From Roseateles oligotrophus (GTDB lineage Bacteria; Pseudomonadota; Gammaproteobacteria; Burkholderiales; Burkholderiaceae_C): a stretch of DNA of 64,000 bases. Below are positions 55,841 through 62,869 of the stretch, piece after piece; the stretch's first letter is position 1, and each line of letters opens with the position of its first letter. The position numbers and the translations under genes are program-made. The stretch covers positions 124,001 through 188,000 of the forward strand of contig NZ_JACHLP010000004.1 in NCBI RefSeq assembly GCF_014204525.1, written 5' to 3'. Under the pieces are notes generated by a model that had not been told where the DNA came from, did no database searches, and saw only the letters and a program-made list of their open reading frames with translations.

Positions 55841-57139
55841 ATGAATGTTTCCCTCTCGCGTCGAGCCGCCTTGGGCGGCCTGGCGCAGTCGACGGCCCTG
55901 GCGCTGGGCGCGCTGGCCATGCCCAGCTGGGCCCAGTTCCGGGTTGAGATTTCGGGCGTGGGTGGCAGCCAGATCCCGATTGCCCTGCCCGACTTCCGCG
56001 ACGAGGCGCGCAGCGGCCAGGCCGTGGCGGCCATCATCCGCGCCGACCTGGAGCGCAGCGGCCAGTTCCGCATCGTCGACGCACCCGTCCCCATGTTCGA
56101 GGGCAGCTCACCGGCCTGGAACGACTGGCGTGCCCGCAATGCCGACGCCTTGGCGGCCGGCTCGGCCACCCGTCTGGCCGATGGCCGCATCGACCTGCGC
56201 TACAAGCTCTGGGACGTGGTCAAGGGCCAGGACCTGGGCGGCGAGGCCCATGCCGTGGCCAGCGACGATGTGCGCCTGGCGGCCCACCGCATTGCCGATG
56301 CCATCTACCAAAAGCTGACCGGCGAGCGCGGCGTGTTCGCCACTCGCATGGCTTATGTGACCAAGGCCGGCGGCCGCTACACCTTGCGCATTGCCGATGC
56401 GGATGGCGAGGGCGGCCAGGTCGCCCTGGCAAGTCCTGACCCCATCATCTCGCCCGCCTGGTCGCCCAATGGCCGCGAGCTGGCCTATGTGTCCTTCGAA
56501 ACGCGCAAGGCCGTGGTCTGGATTCAAGACCTGTCCACCGGCCGCCGCCGCGTGCTGGCCGACTTCCGCGGCACGAATAGCGCGCCCAGCTTCTCGCCCG
56601 ATGGGCAGCAGGTGGCCTTGACGCTGTCGCGCGAGGGCGGCTCGCAACTCTTCATCATGAACCGCGATGGCGGGGGGCTGCGCCGCCTGACGCAGAGCTC
56701 GGCCATCGATACCGAATCGGTGTTCTCGCCGGACGGCCGCTCCATCTATTTCGTCAGCGACCGTGGCGGCGGCCCGCAGATCTACCGCATGTCCCTGGCC
56801 GGCGGCGCGGCCGAGCGGGTCACGTTCAACGGTGGCTACAACATCAGCCCGGCCATCAGCCCCGATGGCCGAACCATGGCCTTCATCACGCGTTTGAATG
56901 GCGGCACCTTCCGCCTCTGCGTGATGGACCTGGCCAGCGGCGCGGTCCAGCAGATCAGCGATACCAGCGACGACGAGAGCCCCAGCTTCTCGCCCAATGG
57001 CCGCCTGCTGGTCTACGCCACCCGCGTCGGCGGTCGTGATGTGCTGATGACCAGTACCCTGGACGGCAAGATCAAGGCCAAGCTGATCTCCAGTCTGGCC
57101 GATGTCAGAGAGCCCACCTGGGGGCCTTTCAACCGTTGA
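55841..57139 (+). CDS. tolB: Tol-Pal system beta-propeller protein TolB
   Basis: A 432-residue periplasmic protein of the Tol-Pal system, which keeps the outer membrane attached during cell division. The signal sequence NVSLSRRAALGGLAQSTALA contains a twin arginine, so export may be by Tat. The N-terminal domain (about residues 30-160) is followed by a six-bladed propeller with repeats such as SPAWSPNGRELAYVSFE, APSFSPDGQQVALTLS, SVFSPDGRSIYFVSDRGG and SPAISPDGRTMAFIT. ATG 55841 is preferred because it starts the signal sequence; ATG 55784 is an alternative. pal and cpoB follow, but tolQRA do not precede it. Confidence 0.95.
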   Translation: MNVSLSRRAALGGLAQSTALALGALAMPSWAQFRVEISGVGGSQIPIALPDFRDEARSGQAVAAIIRADLERSGQFRIVDAPVPMFEGSSPAWNDWRARNADALAAGSATRLADGRIDLRYKLWDVVKGQDLGGEAHAVASDDVRLAAHRIADAIYQKLTGERGVFATRMAYVTKAGGRYTLRIADADGEGGQVALASPDPIISPAWSPNGRELAYVSFETRKAVVWIQDLSTGRRRVLADFRGTNSAPSFSPDGQQVALTLSREGGSQLFIMNRDGGGLRRLTQSSAIDTESVFSPDGRSIYFVSDRGGGPQIYRMSLAGGAAERVTFNGGYNISPAISPDGRTMAFITRLNGGTFRLCVMDLASGAVQQISDTSDDESPSFSPNGRLLVYATRVGGRDVLMTSTLDGKIKAKLISSLADVREPTWGPFNR

Positions 57140-57228
57140 TCCGAGTTTTATCTTTTGCCGTTGCTCCGACAATGCGGGCGGCGGATTTCCGCGCAATCCA
57201 TTGCGAAACCTAGAGGAGTGAACCGAGA

Positions 57229-57762
57229 ATGAAAATCACACGCTATGCACTGACCCTGTTGGCTGCGGCTGCCCTGGCGGGCTGCGGCTCCGCCGTCAAG
57301 CTGGACGAGCCCGCACCGGTCGAAACCCGCCCGGTCGCACCGGCCACGACCAATAACAACGCCAATGTCCAGCCGGTGGCCGAGTCCAAGGTCGCGACCG
57401 TGGACCTGGGCGCCCAGCTGACCGCCGCCGTGGCCAATCAGCGCGTGGTGCTGTTCGACTTCGACAGCTACACCGTCAAGGACGACTACCGTGGCCTGAT
57501 CGACGCCCATGCCAAGCGCCTGAACAACGACCGCAAGCTGGCGCTGAGCCTGGAAGGCCATACCGACGAGCGCGGTGGCCGCGAGTACAACCTGGCCCTG
57601 GGCCAGAAGCGCGCCGAGGCCGTGGCCAAGTCGCTGACCCTGCTGGGTGTGAACGCGGCGCAGGTCGAGGCCGTGAGCTTCGGCAAAGAGCGTCCCGCCG
57701 CCGCCGGCAGCGACGAAGCTGCGTGGGCCAAGAACCGCCGCGTCGAGCTGAAGGACAAGTGA
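57229..57762 (+). CDS. pal: Peptidoglycan-associated lipoprotein Pal
   Basis: A 177-residue outer-membrane lipoprotein. The signal peptide ends in a lipobox, AALAGC, with the lipid-modified Cys at residue 19. A Pro/Ala/Asn-rich linker leads to an OmpA-type peptidoglycan-binding domain with VLFDFDSYTVKDD, LEGHTDERGGREYNLALGQ and the C-terminal WAKNRRVELKDK. The protein anchors the outer membrane to peptidoglycan and binds TolB. It lies between tolB and cpoB. Confidence 0.96.
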   Translation: MKITRYALTLLAAAALAGCGSAVKLDEPAPVETRPVAPATTNNNANVQPVAESKVATVDLGAQLTAAVANQRVVLFDFDSYTVKDDYRGLIDAHAKRLNNDRKLALSLEGHTDERGGREYNLALGQKRAEAVAKSLTLLGVNAAQVEAVSFGKERPAAAGSDEAAWAKNRRVELKDK

Positions 57763-57763
57763 G

Positions 57764-58561
57764 ATGAGCGGCTTGCGTTCTGGACTTGGCCGGGTCTCCT
57801 TGCTGACTCTGCTGGCCAGCGCCTCGCTGCTGAGCCTGCCGGCCCGTGCCGGCCTGTTCGAGGATGAGGAGGCGCGCAAAGCCATTCTCGACCTGCGTGG
57901 CCGCATCCAGCAAAGCGAAGAGGCGCAGCGCCAACGCGCCGAGCAGCTGAACACACAGGTGCAGGAGCAGCTGGGCCCTTTGCGGCGCAGCCTGCTGGAC
58001 CTGAACTCGCAGCTGGATGTCTTGCGCAGCGAGATCGCCAAGCTGCGTGGTCAGAACGAGCAGCTCGCCCGCGAGCTGTCGGAGACGCAGCGCAAGGTGG
58101 GTGACCAGACGCAGGCCCTGGATTCGCGCCTGAAGCCACTGGAGCCGCAAAAGATCAGCCTGGATGGCCGTGAGTTCCAGGTCGATCCGGAAGAGCGCCG
58201 TCAGTACGATGCGGCCATGGGCTTGGTGCGCCGCGGCGATTTCGCCGAGGCCGCCGCCGCCTTTGCCAGCTTCAACAAGCGCTTCCCGGCCAGCGGCTAC
58301 GGGGATTCGGTGCGCTTCTGGCTGGGCAATGCCCAGTACGGCAAGCGCGACTACAAGGATGCGATCGCTACCTTCAAGTCCTTTATCTCGGCCAACCCCT
58401 CGCACCCGCGGGCGGGCGAGGCCTTGCTGGCGCTGGCGAACTGCCAGCTCGAGCTGAAGGACAACAAGGCCGCGCGCCGCAGCCTGGAAGACCTGATCAA
58501 GGCCTACCCCGGCAGCGATGCCGCGCAAGCCGGCAAGGAGCGTCTGGCTTCGCTGCGCTGA
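57764..58561 (+). CDS. cpoB: Cell division coordinator CpoB (YbgF)
   Basis: A 265-residue periplasmic protein that links peptidoglycan synthesis to Tol-driven outer membrane constriction. It has a signal peptide (SLLTLLASASLLSLPARA), a long coiled coil with repeated Gln/Arg/Leu (about residues 35-125, AEQLNTQVQEQLGPLRRSL) that trimerises in homologues, and a C-terminal TPR region (AAFASFNKRFPASGYGDSV, AIATFKSFISANPSHPRAGE). It begins one base after the pal stop codon. Confidence 0.92.
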   Translation: MSGLRSGLGRVSLLTLLASASLLSLPARAGLFEDEEARKAILDLRGRIQQSEEAQRQRAEQLNTQVQEQLGPLRRSLLDLNSQLDVLRSEIAKLRGQNEQLARELSETQRKVGDQTQALDSRLKPLEPQKISLDGREFQVDPEERRQYDAAMGLVRRGDFAEAAAAFASFNKRFPASGYGDSVRFWLGNAQYGKRDYKDAIATFKSFISANPSHPRAGEALLALANCQLELKDNKAARRSLEDLIKAYPGSDAAQAGKERLASLR

Positions 58562-58582
58562 GCCGCGCTGCAGCAGGGGGGA

Positions 58583-58597
58583 GGCAAGACCTGACCC
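58583..58597. repeat. Second copy of the 15-mer REP-like repeat
   Basis: GGCAAGACCTGACCC here is identical to 4865-4879. It lies between the cpoB stop codon and its terminator. Confidence 0.4.
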
Positions 58598-58618
58598 TCT
58601 GCTTTTTGAGTTGCACCG

Positions 58619-58641
58619 GGCCCTGCTTGCAGGGCCTTTTT
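58619..58641 (+). terminator. Rho-independent terminator after cpoB
   Basis: GGCCCTGC (58619-58626) is complementary to GCAGGGCC (58629-58636) and is followed by five T residues. It ends the tolB-pal-cpoB transcript. Confidence 0.85.
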
Positions 58642-58673
58642 CATTGGCATGCCCCTCACCCTAAAATCCAGCC

Positions 58674-59501
58674 ATGCAAGAACAACAGGAATCCCCGCGC
58701 GTTGCCGAGCTGAAGGCCGATGACGAGGCCGATGCCGAGCGCCGATTCGGCGGCCTGCGCCGCCTCTACGGCCAGTCCAGCTATGCCCGCTTGCGCGGCG
58801 CGCATGTGGCGGTGGTGGGCTTGGGCGGCGTGGGCTCCTGGGCCGTCGAGGCCCTGGCCCGCTCCGGCGTGGCAGCCTTGACCCTGATCGATCTGGATCA
58901 GGTGGCCGAGTCGAATATCAACCGCCAGGTGCAGGCCCTGGGCTCGACCGTGGGCCTGGCCAAGGTCGAGGCCTTGCGCGCCCGCATCCGCGACATCCAC
59001 CCGGATTGCCGGGTGCGTGTGATCGAGGAGTTTGTGACCGAGGACAACTGGCCCGGCTTGCTGGGCGAATCGGGTCTGGCGCTGGATGGGCTGATCGACG
59101 CCTGCGATCAAGTGCGTGCCAAGGCCGTGCTGGCCGCCTGGGCGCGTGCGCAGCAACTGCCTTTTGTCACCGTCGGTGCCGCCGGTGGCAAGCGTGAGCC
59201 GCATCTGCTGAGCGTGGCCGATCTGGCCGATGTGACGCATGACCCCTTGTCGGCCTCGCTGCGCCAGCGCCTGCGCAAGCAGTATGGGGCACCGCGTTCG
59301 GGCAAGCTGGGTTTGTCCTGCGTCTTCTCGCGCGAGGCGGTGCATCTGCCGGCCGCCGCCGGCGAGGGGGGCGAGGCCTGCGATGTGGACGGCACGCTGA
59401 ACTGCCACGGCTATGGCTCCAGCGTGATGGTCACCGCCAGCTTTGGCATGGCGGCCGCGGCGGAGTTGGTGAAAAAGATTCTTCTAGGAAATTTGCGTTG
59501 A
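58674..59501 (+). CDS. tcdA: tRNA threonylcarbamoyladenosine dehydratase
   Basis: A 275-residue ThiF/E1-like enzyme that dehydrates t6A37 to the cyclic form ct6A in ANN-decoding tRNAs. The ATP site is VAVVGLGGVGSWAVEALARS, followed by LTLIDLDQVAESNINRQVQA, and ACDQVRAKAVLAAWARAQQL. A hydrophobic C-terminal stretch (GSSVMVTASFGMAAAAELV) is usual for the family. Directly downstream are three tRNA-Lys genes, which carry t6A/ct6A at position 37; the neighbourhood is suggestive but may be accidental. Confidence 0.92.
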   Translation: MQEQQESPRVAELKADDEADAERRFGGLRRLYGQSSYARLRGAHVAVVGLGGVGSWAVEALARSGVAALTLIDLDQVAESNINRQVQALGSTVGLAKVEALRARIRDIHPDCRVRVIEEFVTEDNWPGLLGESGLALDGLIDACDQVRAKAVLAAWARAQQLPFVTVGAAGGKREPHLLSVADLADVTHDPLSASLRQRLRKQYGAPRSGKLGLSCVFSREAVHLPAAAGEGGEACDVDGTLNCHGYGSSVMVTASFGMAAAAELVKKILLGNLR

Positions 59502-59505
59502 TATC

Positions 59506-59535
59506 TTGCTGAGTCAGTAAAAGCTGTATTACAAT
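59506..59535 (+). promoter_or_regulatory. Promoter before the first tRNA-Lys gene
   Basis: TTGCTG (59506-59511) and TACAAT (59530-59535), 18 bases apart, resemble sigma-70 elements and lie about 20 bases before the tRNA. The -10 element falls just after the tcdA stop codon. Confidence 0.55.
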
Positions 59536-59554
59536 CATAGGCTTCGCACGGTTC

Positions 59555-59630
59555 GGGTCGTTAGCTCAGTTGGTAGAGCAGCGGACTTTTAATCCGTAGG
59601 TCGCAGGTTCGAGTCCCGCACGACCCACCA
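59555..59630 (+). tRNA. tRNA-Lys (UUU)
   Basis: A 76-base tRNA with acceptor stem GGGTCGT/ACGACCC, D-arm AGCTCAGTTGGTAGAGC, anticodon loop CTTTTAA with anticodon TTT, T-loop GTTCGAGTC and an encoded CCA end. Confidence 0.97.
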
Positions 59631-59647
59631 GAATTAGCGTGAAAATC

Positions 59648-59656
59648 TGCTATAAT
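59648..59656 (+). promoter_or_regulatory. Extended -10 promoter before the second tRNA-Lys gene
   Basis: TGCTATAAT is a consensus extended -10 element (TGnTATAAT). No good -35 is seen at the correct distance, which fits extended -10 promoters. It suggests that the second tRNA is transcribed on its own. Confidence 0.6.
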
Positions 59657-59707
59657 GCGAGACTTCAAATTGCGTTGCAAATGATTGCAGCGCGGTTTTA
59701 AAGCGTA

Positions 59708-59783
59708 GGGCTCTTAGCTCAGTTGGTAGAGCAGCGGACTCTTAATCCGTAGGTCGAGTGTTCGAGTCACTCAGGGCCCACCA
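59708..59783 (+). tRNA. tRNA-Lys (CUU), copy 1
   Basis: A 76-base tRNA with acceptor stem GGGCTCT/AGGGCCC (a G-T pairing is included), anticodon loop CTCTTAA with anticodon CTT, T-loop GTTCGAGTC and an encoded CCA end. It is identical to the copy at 59834. Confidence 0.96.
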
Positions 59784-59796
59784 AAATTAAGAAAAC

Positions 59797-59826
59797 AAAT
59801 ACAGCTGCTGCGGTGGCTGTATTTTT
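59797..59826 (+). terminator. Terminator-like hairpin between the two tRNA-Lys(CUU) copies
   Basis: AAATACAGC (59797-59805) pairs with GCTGTATTT (59816-59824), followed by TT. It should end or attenuate transcription after the first CUU copy. Confidence 0.65.
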
Positions 59827-59833
59827 GAATGCA

Positions 59834-59909
59834 GGGCTCTTAGCTCAGTTGGTAGAGCAGCGGACTCTTAATCCGTAGGTCGAGTGTTCGAGTCACTCAG
59901 GGCCCACCA
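59834..59909 (+). tRNA. tRNA-Lys (CUU), copy 2
   Basis: Identical over 76 bases to the gene at 59708-59783, and the identity continues about a dozen bases beyond (CCAAAATTAAGAAA), which points to a recent local duplication. Confidence 0.96.
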
Positions 59910-59922
59910 AAATTAAGAAATG

Positions 59923-59960
59923 AAAAAAGCACCTTTCGCTAGCGCGTCAGGTGCTTTTTT
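59923..59960. terminator. Bidirectional terminator between tRNA-Lys and sulfatase genes
   Basis: AAAAAAGCACCT (59923-59934) is perfectly complementary to AGGTGCTTTTTT (59949-59960). With A and T runs on both flanks, it can end transcripts from the tRNA genes and from the minus-strand sulfatase operon. Confidence 0.85.
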
Positions 59961-60026
59961 CTTGCCCGTATCGGGCCAAGTGCGGATGGCAAGCCGGCCT
60001 GCAACGCCGGCTCACCGCAAACCAAG

Positions 60027-61637
60027 TCAGCGTGGCGGGTTGTTGAGCATGTTCTGCATCAGCAGATTCACGTCTAGCGAGCCGGCCTTCTGGCGGGGCG
60101 GGTAGGCGCGCAGTGTGCCGACCAACTCGCCCAGATTCTCCAGAATCATATTGAACAGATAGGTCTTGTGCTGGGTGGTCTCGGCGCGCGGGCCGGGGGC
60201 CTGGGTATAGCTCTCGAACGGGTCCTGGCGCACATTCATCACGAATGGTATCGGGTGCGTGCTGGTGTTGCCGTAGTAGCCATCGCGCGTACCGAAGGAG
60301 ACCTTCCACTGGTTCATGCGGATGCCGCGCAGCTGGGACTCCTCGTAGTAGAAGAAGCGCGTGCGTGCCGAGTCGGGTGTTTCGCCGGCCCAGTAACGCA
60401 GATTGTTGACGCCGTCGATATAGCTCTTCTTCTCGACCGCCGTACCCAGGCTGTCACCCTGGGCCAGGCGGGCCTTGATGTCGGGCACGCCAGCGGCTGC
60501 GGACAGGCTGGTGAACAGGTCTTCATGCGACTGGATGCCGTTCAGCTCGGTGCCGGGCTTGATGCGGCCGGGCCAGCGCGCCATCATGGGCACACGCACG
60601 CCGCCTTCCCAGGTGCTCATCTTCTCGCTGCGGTAGGGCGTGGTGGCGCCATGCGGGAAGGTGCTGTGCTCCGGCCCGTTGTCGGCGGTGTAGATGACGA
60701 TGGTGTTGTCGGCCAGCCCCATTTCCTTGAGCTTGGCGAGCAGATGGCCCACGTCTTCGTCGTGTTGCAGCATGCCGGCGCAATGCATGTCGGTGGCGCT
60801 GGTCAGGCTCTTGCAACGCTGAAGATAACCGTTAGGCACATGGGTGAATACATGCATGCGCGTGGTGTTGACCCAGGCGAAGAAGGGCTTGCCGGCGGCC
60901 TTGGCCTTGGCCATGAAGGTGGTGCTGGCGTCGATGAACTCGCGGTCCACGTTTTCCATGCGCTTGCGCGTCAGCGGGCCGGTGTCCACGCAGTCCTGCG
61001 CACCCCAGGGGCCGAAGCGCGGGTCGGCGGGCGTGGCCGGGTTGTCATCGGCGCGTGCCGTGCACTTGAGCACGCCGCGCGGCCCGTGGCGCTGCTTGAA
61101 GCCGGGGTCGCTGGGGTAGTCCTCGTCCTCGGGCTCTTCCTCGGTGTTGAGGTGGTAGAGGTTGCCCATGAATTGGTCGAAACCATGCAGGGTGGGCAGG
61201 AACTCGTTGCGGTCGCCCAGATGGTTTTTGCCGAACTGGCCGGTGGCGTAGCCGCGCGTCTTGAGCACCTCGGCCAGGGTGGCGTCCTGCTTCTGCAGGC
61301 CCTGGCGGGCACCGACCATGCCCACCGAGGTCAGGCCCGTACGTATGGGCATCTGGCCGGTGATGAAGGCGGCCCGCCCGGCCGTGCAGGAGGGCTGGGC
61401 ATAGTGGTCGGTGAAGATGGCGCCTTCGCGTGCGATGGAATCGATGCTGGGCGTGCGGTAGCCCATGGCGCCGCGGCTGTAGGCGGAGAGGTTCCAGATA
61501 CCGACATCGTCGCTCATGATGACGAGGATGTTGGGCGGCGTCTGTGCCCTTGAGCTGCCGCTGGCCAGCGTCAGCACAAAGGCGCAGAGCGCGAGGAACA
61601 GCCGCCACAGGCGGGGCTGGCGGTAAAGGTCGGGCAT
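60027..61637 (-). CDS. Exported arylsulfatase-type sulfatase
   Basis: A 536-residue type I sulfatase. An N-terminal signal peptide (LFLALCAFVLTLASGSSRAQ) leads to NILVIMSDDVGIWNLSAY with the first metal Asp pair and to the active-site motif CTAGR (Cys84-Arg88), the C-x-A-x-R form in which Cys is oxidised to formylglycine. Other family blocks are GQFGKNHLGDRNEFLP and TADNGPEHSTFPHGA, containing metal ligands. The substrate, an organic sulfate ester, is unknown. AAGGAG seven bases before ATG 61637 supports the start. It is 37 bases downstream of the hydroxyacid dehydrogenase gene and probably cotranscribed with it. No formylglycine-generating enzyme is in the window. Confidence 0.9.
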   Translation of the reverse strand: MPDLYRQPRLWRLFLALCAFVLTLASGSSRAQTPPNILVIMSDDVGIWNLSAYSRGAMGYRTPSIDSIAREGAIFTDHYAQPSCTAGRAAFITGQMPIRTGLTSVGMVGARQGLQKQDATLAEVLKTRGYATGQFGKNHLGDRNEFLPTLHGFDQFMGNLYHLNTEEEPEDEDYPSDPGFKQRHGPRGVLKCTARADDNPATPADPRFGPWGAQDCVDTGPLTRKRMENVDREFIDASTTFMAKAKAAGKPFFAWVNTTRMHVFTHVPNGYLQRCKSLTSATDMHCAGMLQHDEDVGHLLAKLKEMGLADNTIVIYTADNGPEHSTFPHGATTPYRSEKMSTWEGGVRVPMMARWPGRIKPGTELNGIQSHEDLFTSLSAAAGVPDIKARLAQGDSLGTAVEKKSYIDGVNNLRYWAGETPDSARTRFFYYEESQLRGIRMNQWKVSFGTRDGYYGNTSTHPIPFVMNVRQDPFESYTQAPGPRAETTQHKTYLFNMILENLGELVGTLRAYPPRQKAGSLDVNLLMQNMLNNPPR

Positions 61638-61674
61638 GGTCTGTCTCCTTGTTGTGGTGGGGGAGGGGGTCTCT

Positions 61675-62832
61675 TCAGGGCAGCAACTGGTCGGGGCCGA
61701 CATCGGCCAGCCGGGTCTGGCCCATCAGGCCCAGCGTGTTGCGCAATTCGGCTTCCATATGCGTGAGCCATTGGTGCACGCCGGCCTCGCCGCCTGCGGC
61801 CATGGCATAGGCCCAGGGTCGGCCCGCCAGCACGCCGTCGGCGCCCAGGGCGCGCGCCTTGATGAGGTCGTGGCCGCAGCGGATGCCGCCGTCCACCAGC
61901 ACGGTCAGGCCGCGCCCGGCCACCGCCCCGGCCAGGCGGGGCAGGGCCTCGGCGGTGGGGGCGGTGCCGTCCAACTGGCGCCCGCCGTGGTTGGAGACCA
62001 CAAAGCCCTGCACGCCGATGTCGGCGGCCAGCCGCGCGTCCTCGGCCTCCAGCAGGCCTTTGAGGATGATGGGGCCGTCCCACTGGGTGCGCAGCCACTC
62101 GATGTCCTGCCAGTTCACGCTGGGGTCGAACTGGGCGTCCACCCAGGCCTTGAAGTCCTCCAGCCGGGTGGCCTTGGGCACATATTCCTTGAGGTTGCCG
62201 AACACCAGCGGCCCGCCCTTGAGGGCCACGTTCCAGAGCCAGTTCGGCCGCGCCAGCACCGCTTTCACGCGCGCCAGGGCGGTGCGTGTGCTGGGGGCGC
62301 TGGTCATGCCGTGGCGGATATCGCTGCGGCGTATGCTCACCCGTGCCAGGTCCACGGTGAAGACCAGGGCCGAGCATTGCGCGGCCCGCGCCCGCTGCAG
62401 CAATTCCCGCACGATGCCGCGGTCGCGCAGCATGTAAAGCTGGAACCAGAAGGGCGTGCTGGTGGCCGCGCGCACCTCTTCGATCGAACAGATGGCCGGC
62501 GTGCACAGCGTGAAGGGCACACCGAAGGCGGCGGCGGCGCGGGCCGCCTGCACCTCGCCGCGCCGGCCCAGCGAGCCGCCCAGACCCACCGGCGCCAGTG
62601 CCAAGGGCATGGTGGCCGGCCGGCCGAAGAAGCGGGTGCCGATGTCGGTGGCCGACACGTCGCGCAAGACGTACTGGCGCAGGCGCACACGGCGCCAGGC
62701 TGCCACGTTTTCGCGCAAGGTGTCCTCGTCGAAGCTGCCGCCATCGACAAAGCCGAACAAAAAAGAGGGTACGCGAGCCTTGGCGATGGTGCGCCAGTCT
62801 TCAAAGGATGCTGGAACCAGGGGTTTGCTCAT
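61675..62832 (-). CDS. FMN-dependent alpha-hydroxy-acid dehydrogenase/oxidase
   Basis: A 385-residue TIM-barrel flavoenzyme of the L-lactate dehydrogenase / glycolate oxidase / mandelate dehydrogenase family. The catalytic His is in VVSNHGGRQLDGTAP, with the substrate-binding Arg of the same segment, and the FMN phosphate site is VDGGIRCGHDLIKARALGAD and GVLAGRPWAYAMAAGG. FWFQLYMLRDRG is the middle block. The substrate side chain cannot be decided. It starts at ATG 62832 after removal of an unlikely Pro/Gln-rich extension, 37 bases after the indolepyruvate oxidoreductase gene, which handles aryl-2-keto acids; an aryl-lactate substrate would connect the two. Confidence 0.88.
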   Translation of the reverse strand: MSKPLVPASFEDWRTIAKARVPSFLFGFVDGGSFDEDTLRENVAAWRRVRLRQYVLRDVSATDIGTRFFGRPATMPLALAPVGLGGSLGRRGEVQAARAAAAFGVPFTLCTPAICSIEEVRAATSTPFWFQLYMLRDRGIVRELLQRARAAQCSALVFTVDLARVSIRRSDIRHGMTSAPSTRTALARVKAVLARPNWLWNVALKGGPLVFGNLKEYVPKATRLEDFKAWVDAQFDPSVNWQDIEWLRTQWDGPIILKGLLEAEDARLAADIGVQGFVVSNHGGRQLDGTAPTAEALPRLAGAVAGRGLTVLVDGGIRCGHDLIKARALGADGVLAGRPWAYAMAAGGEAGVHQWLTHMEAELRNTLGLMGQTRLADVGPDQLLP

Positions 62833-62869
62833 GGCGGCTTGCTTGGGTTGGAGGGATGACGGTGCGGGT

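Noticed and set aside
59920-60105. Small plus-strand frame after the tRNA genes
   Set aside because: It begins inside a perfect bidirectional terminator and overlaps the end of the sulfatase gene.
60027-61637. Including the sulfatase in the glycan utilisation locus
   Set aside because: It is more than 18 kb away, has no copy of the GTTAACGTTAAC operator in front and is arranged with unrelated genes.
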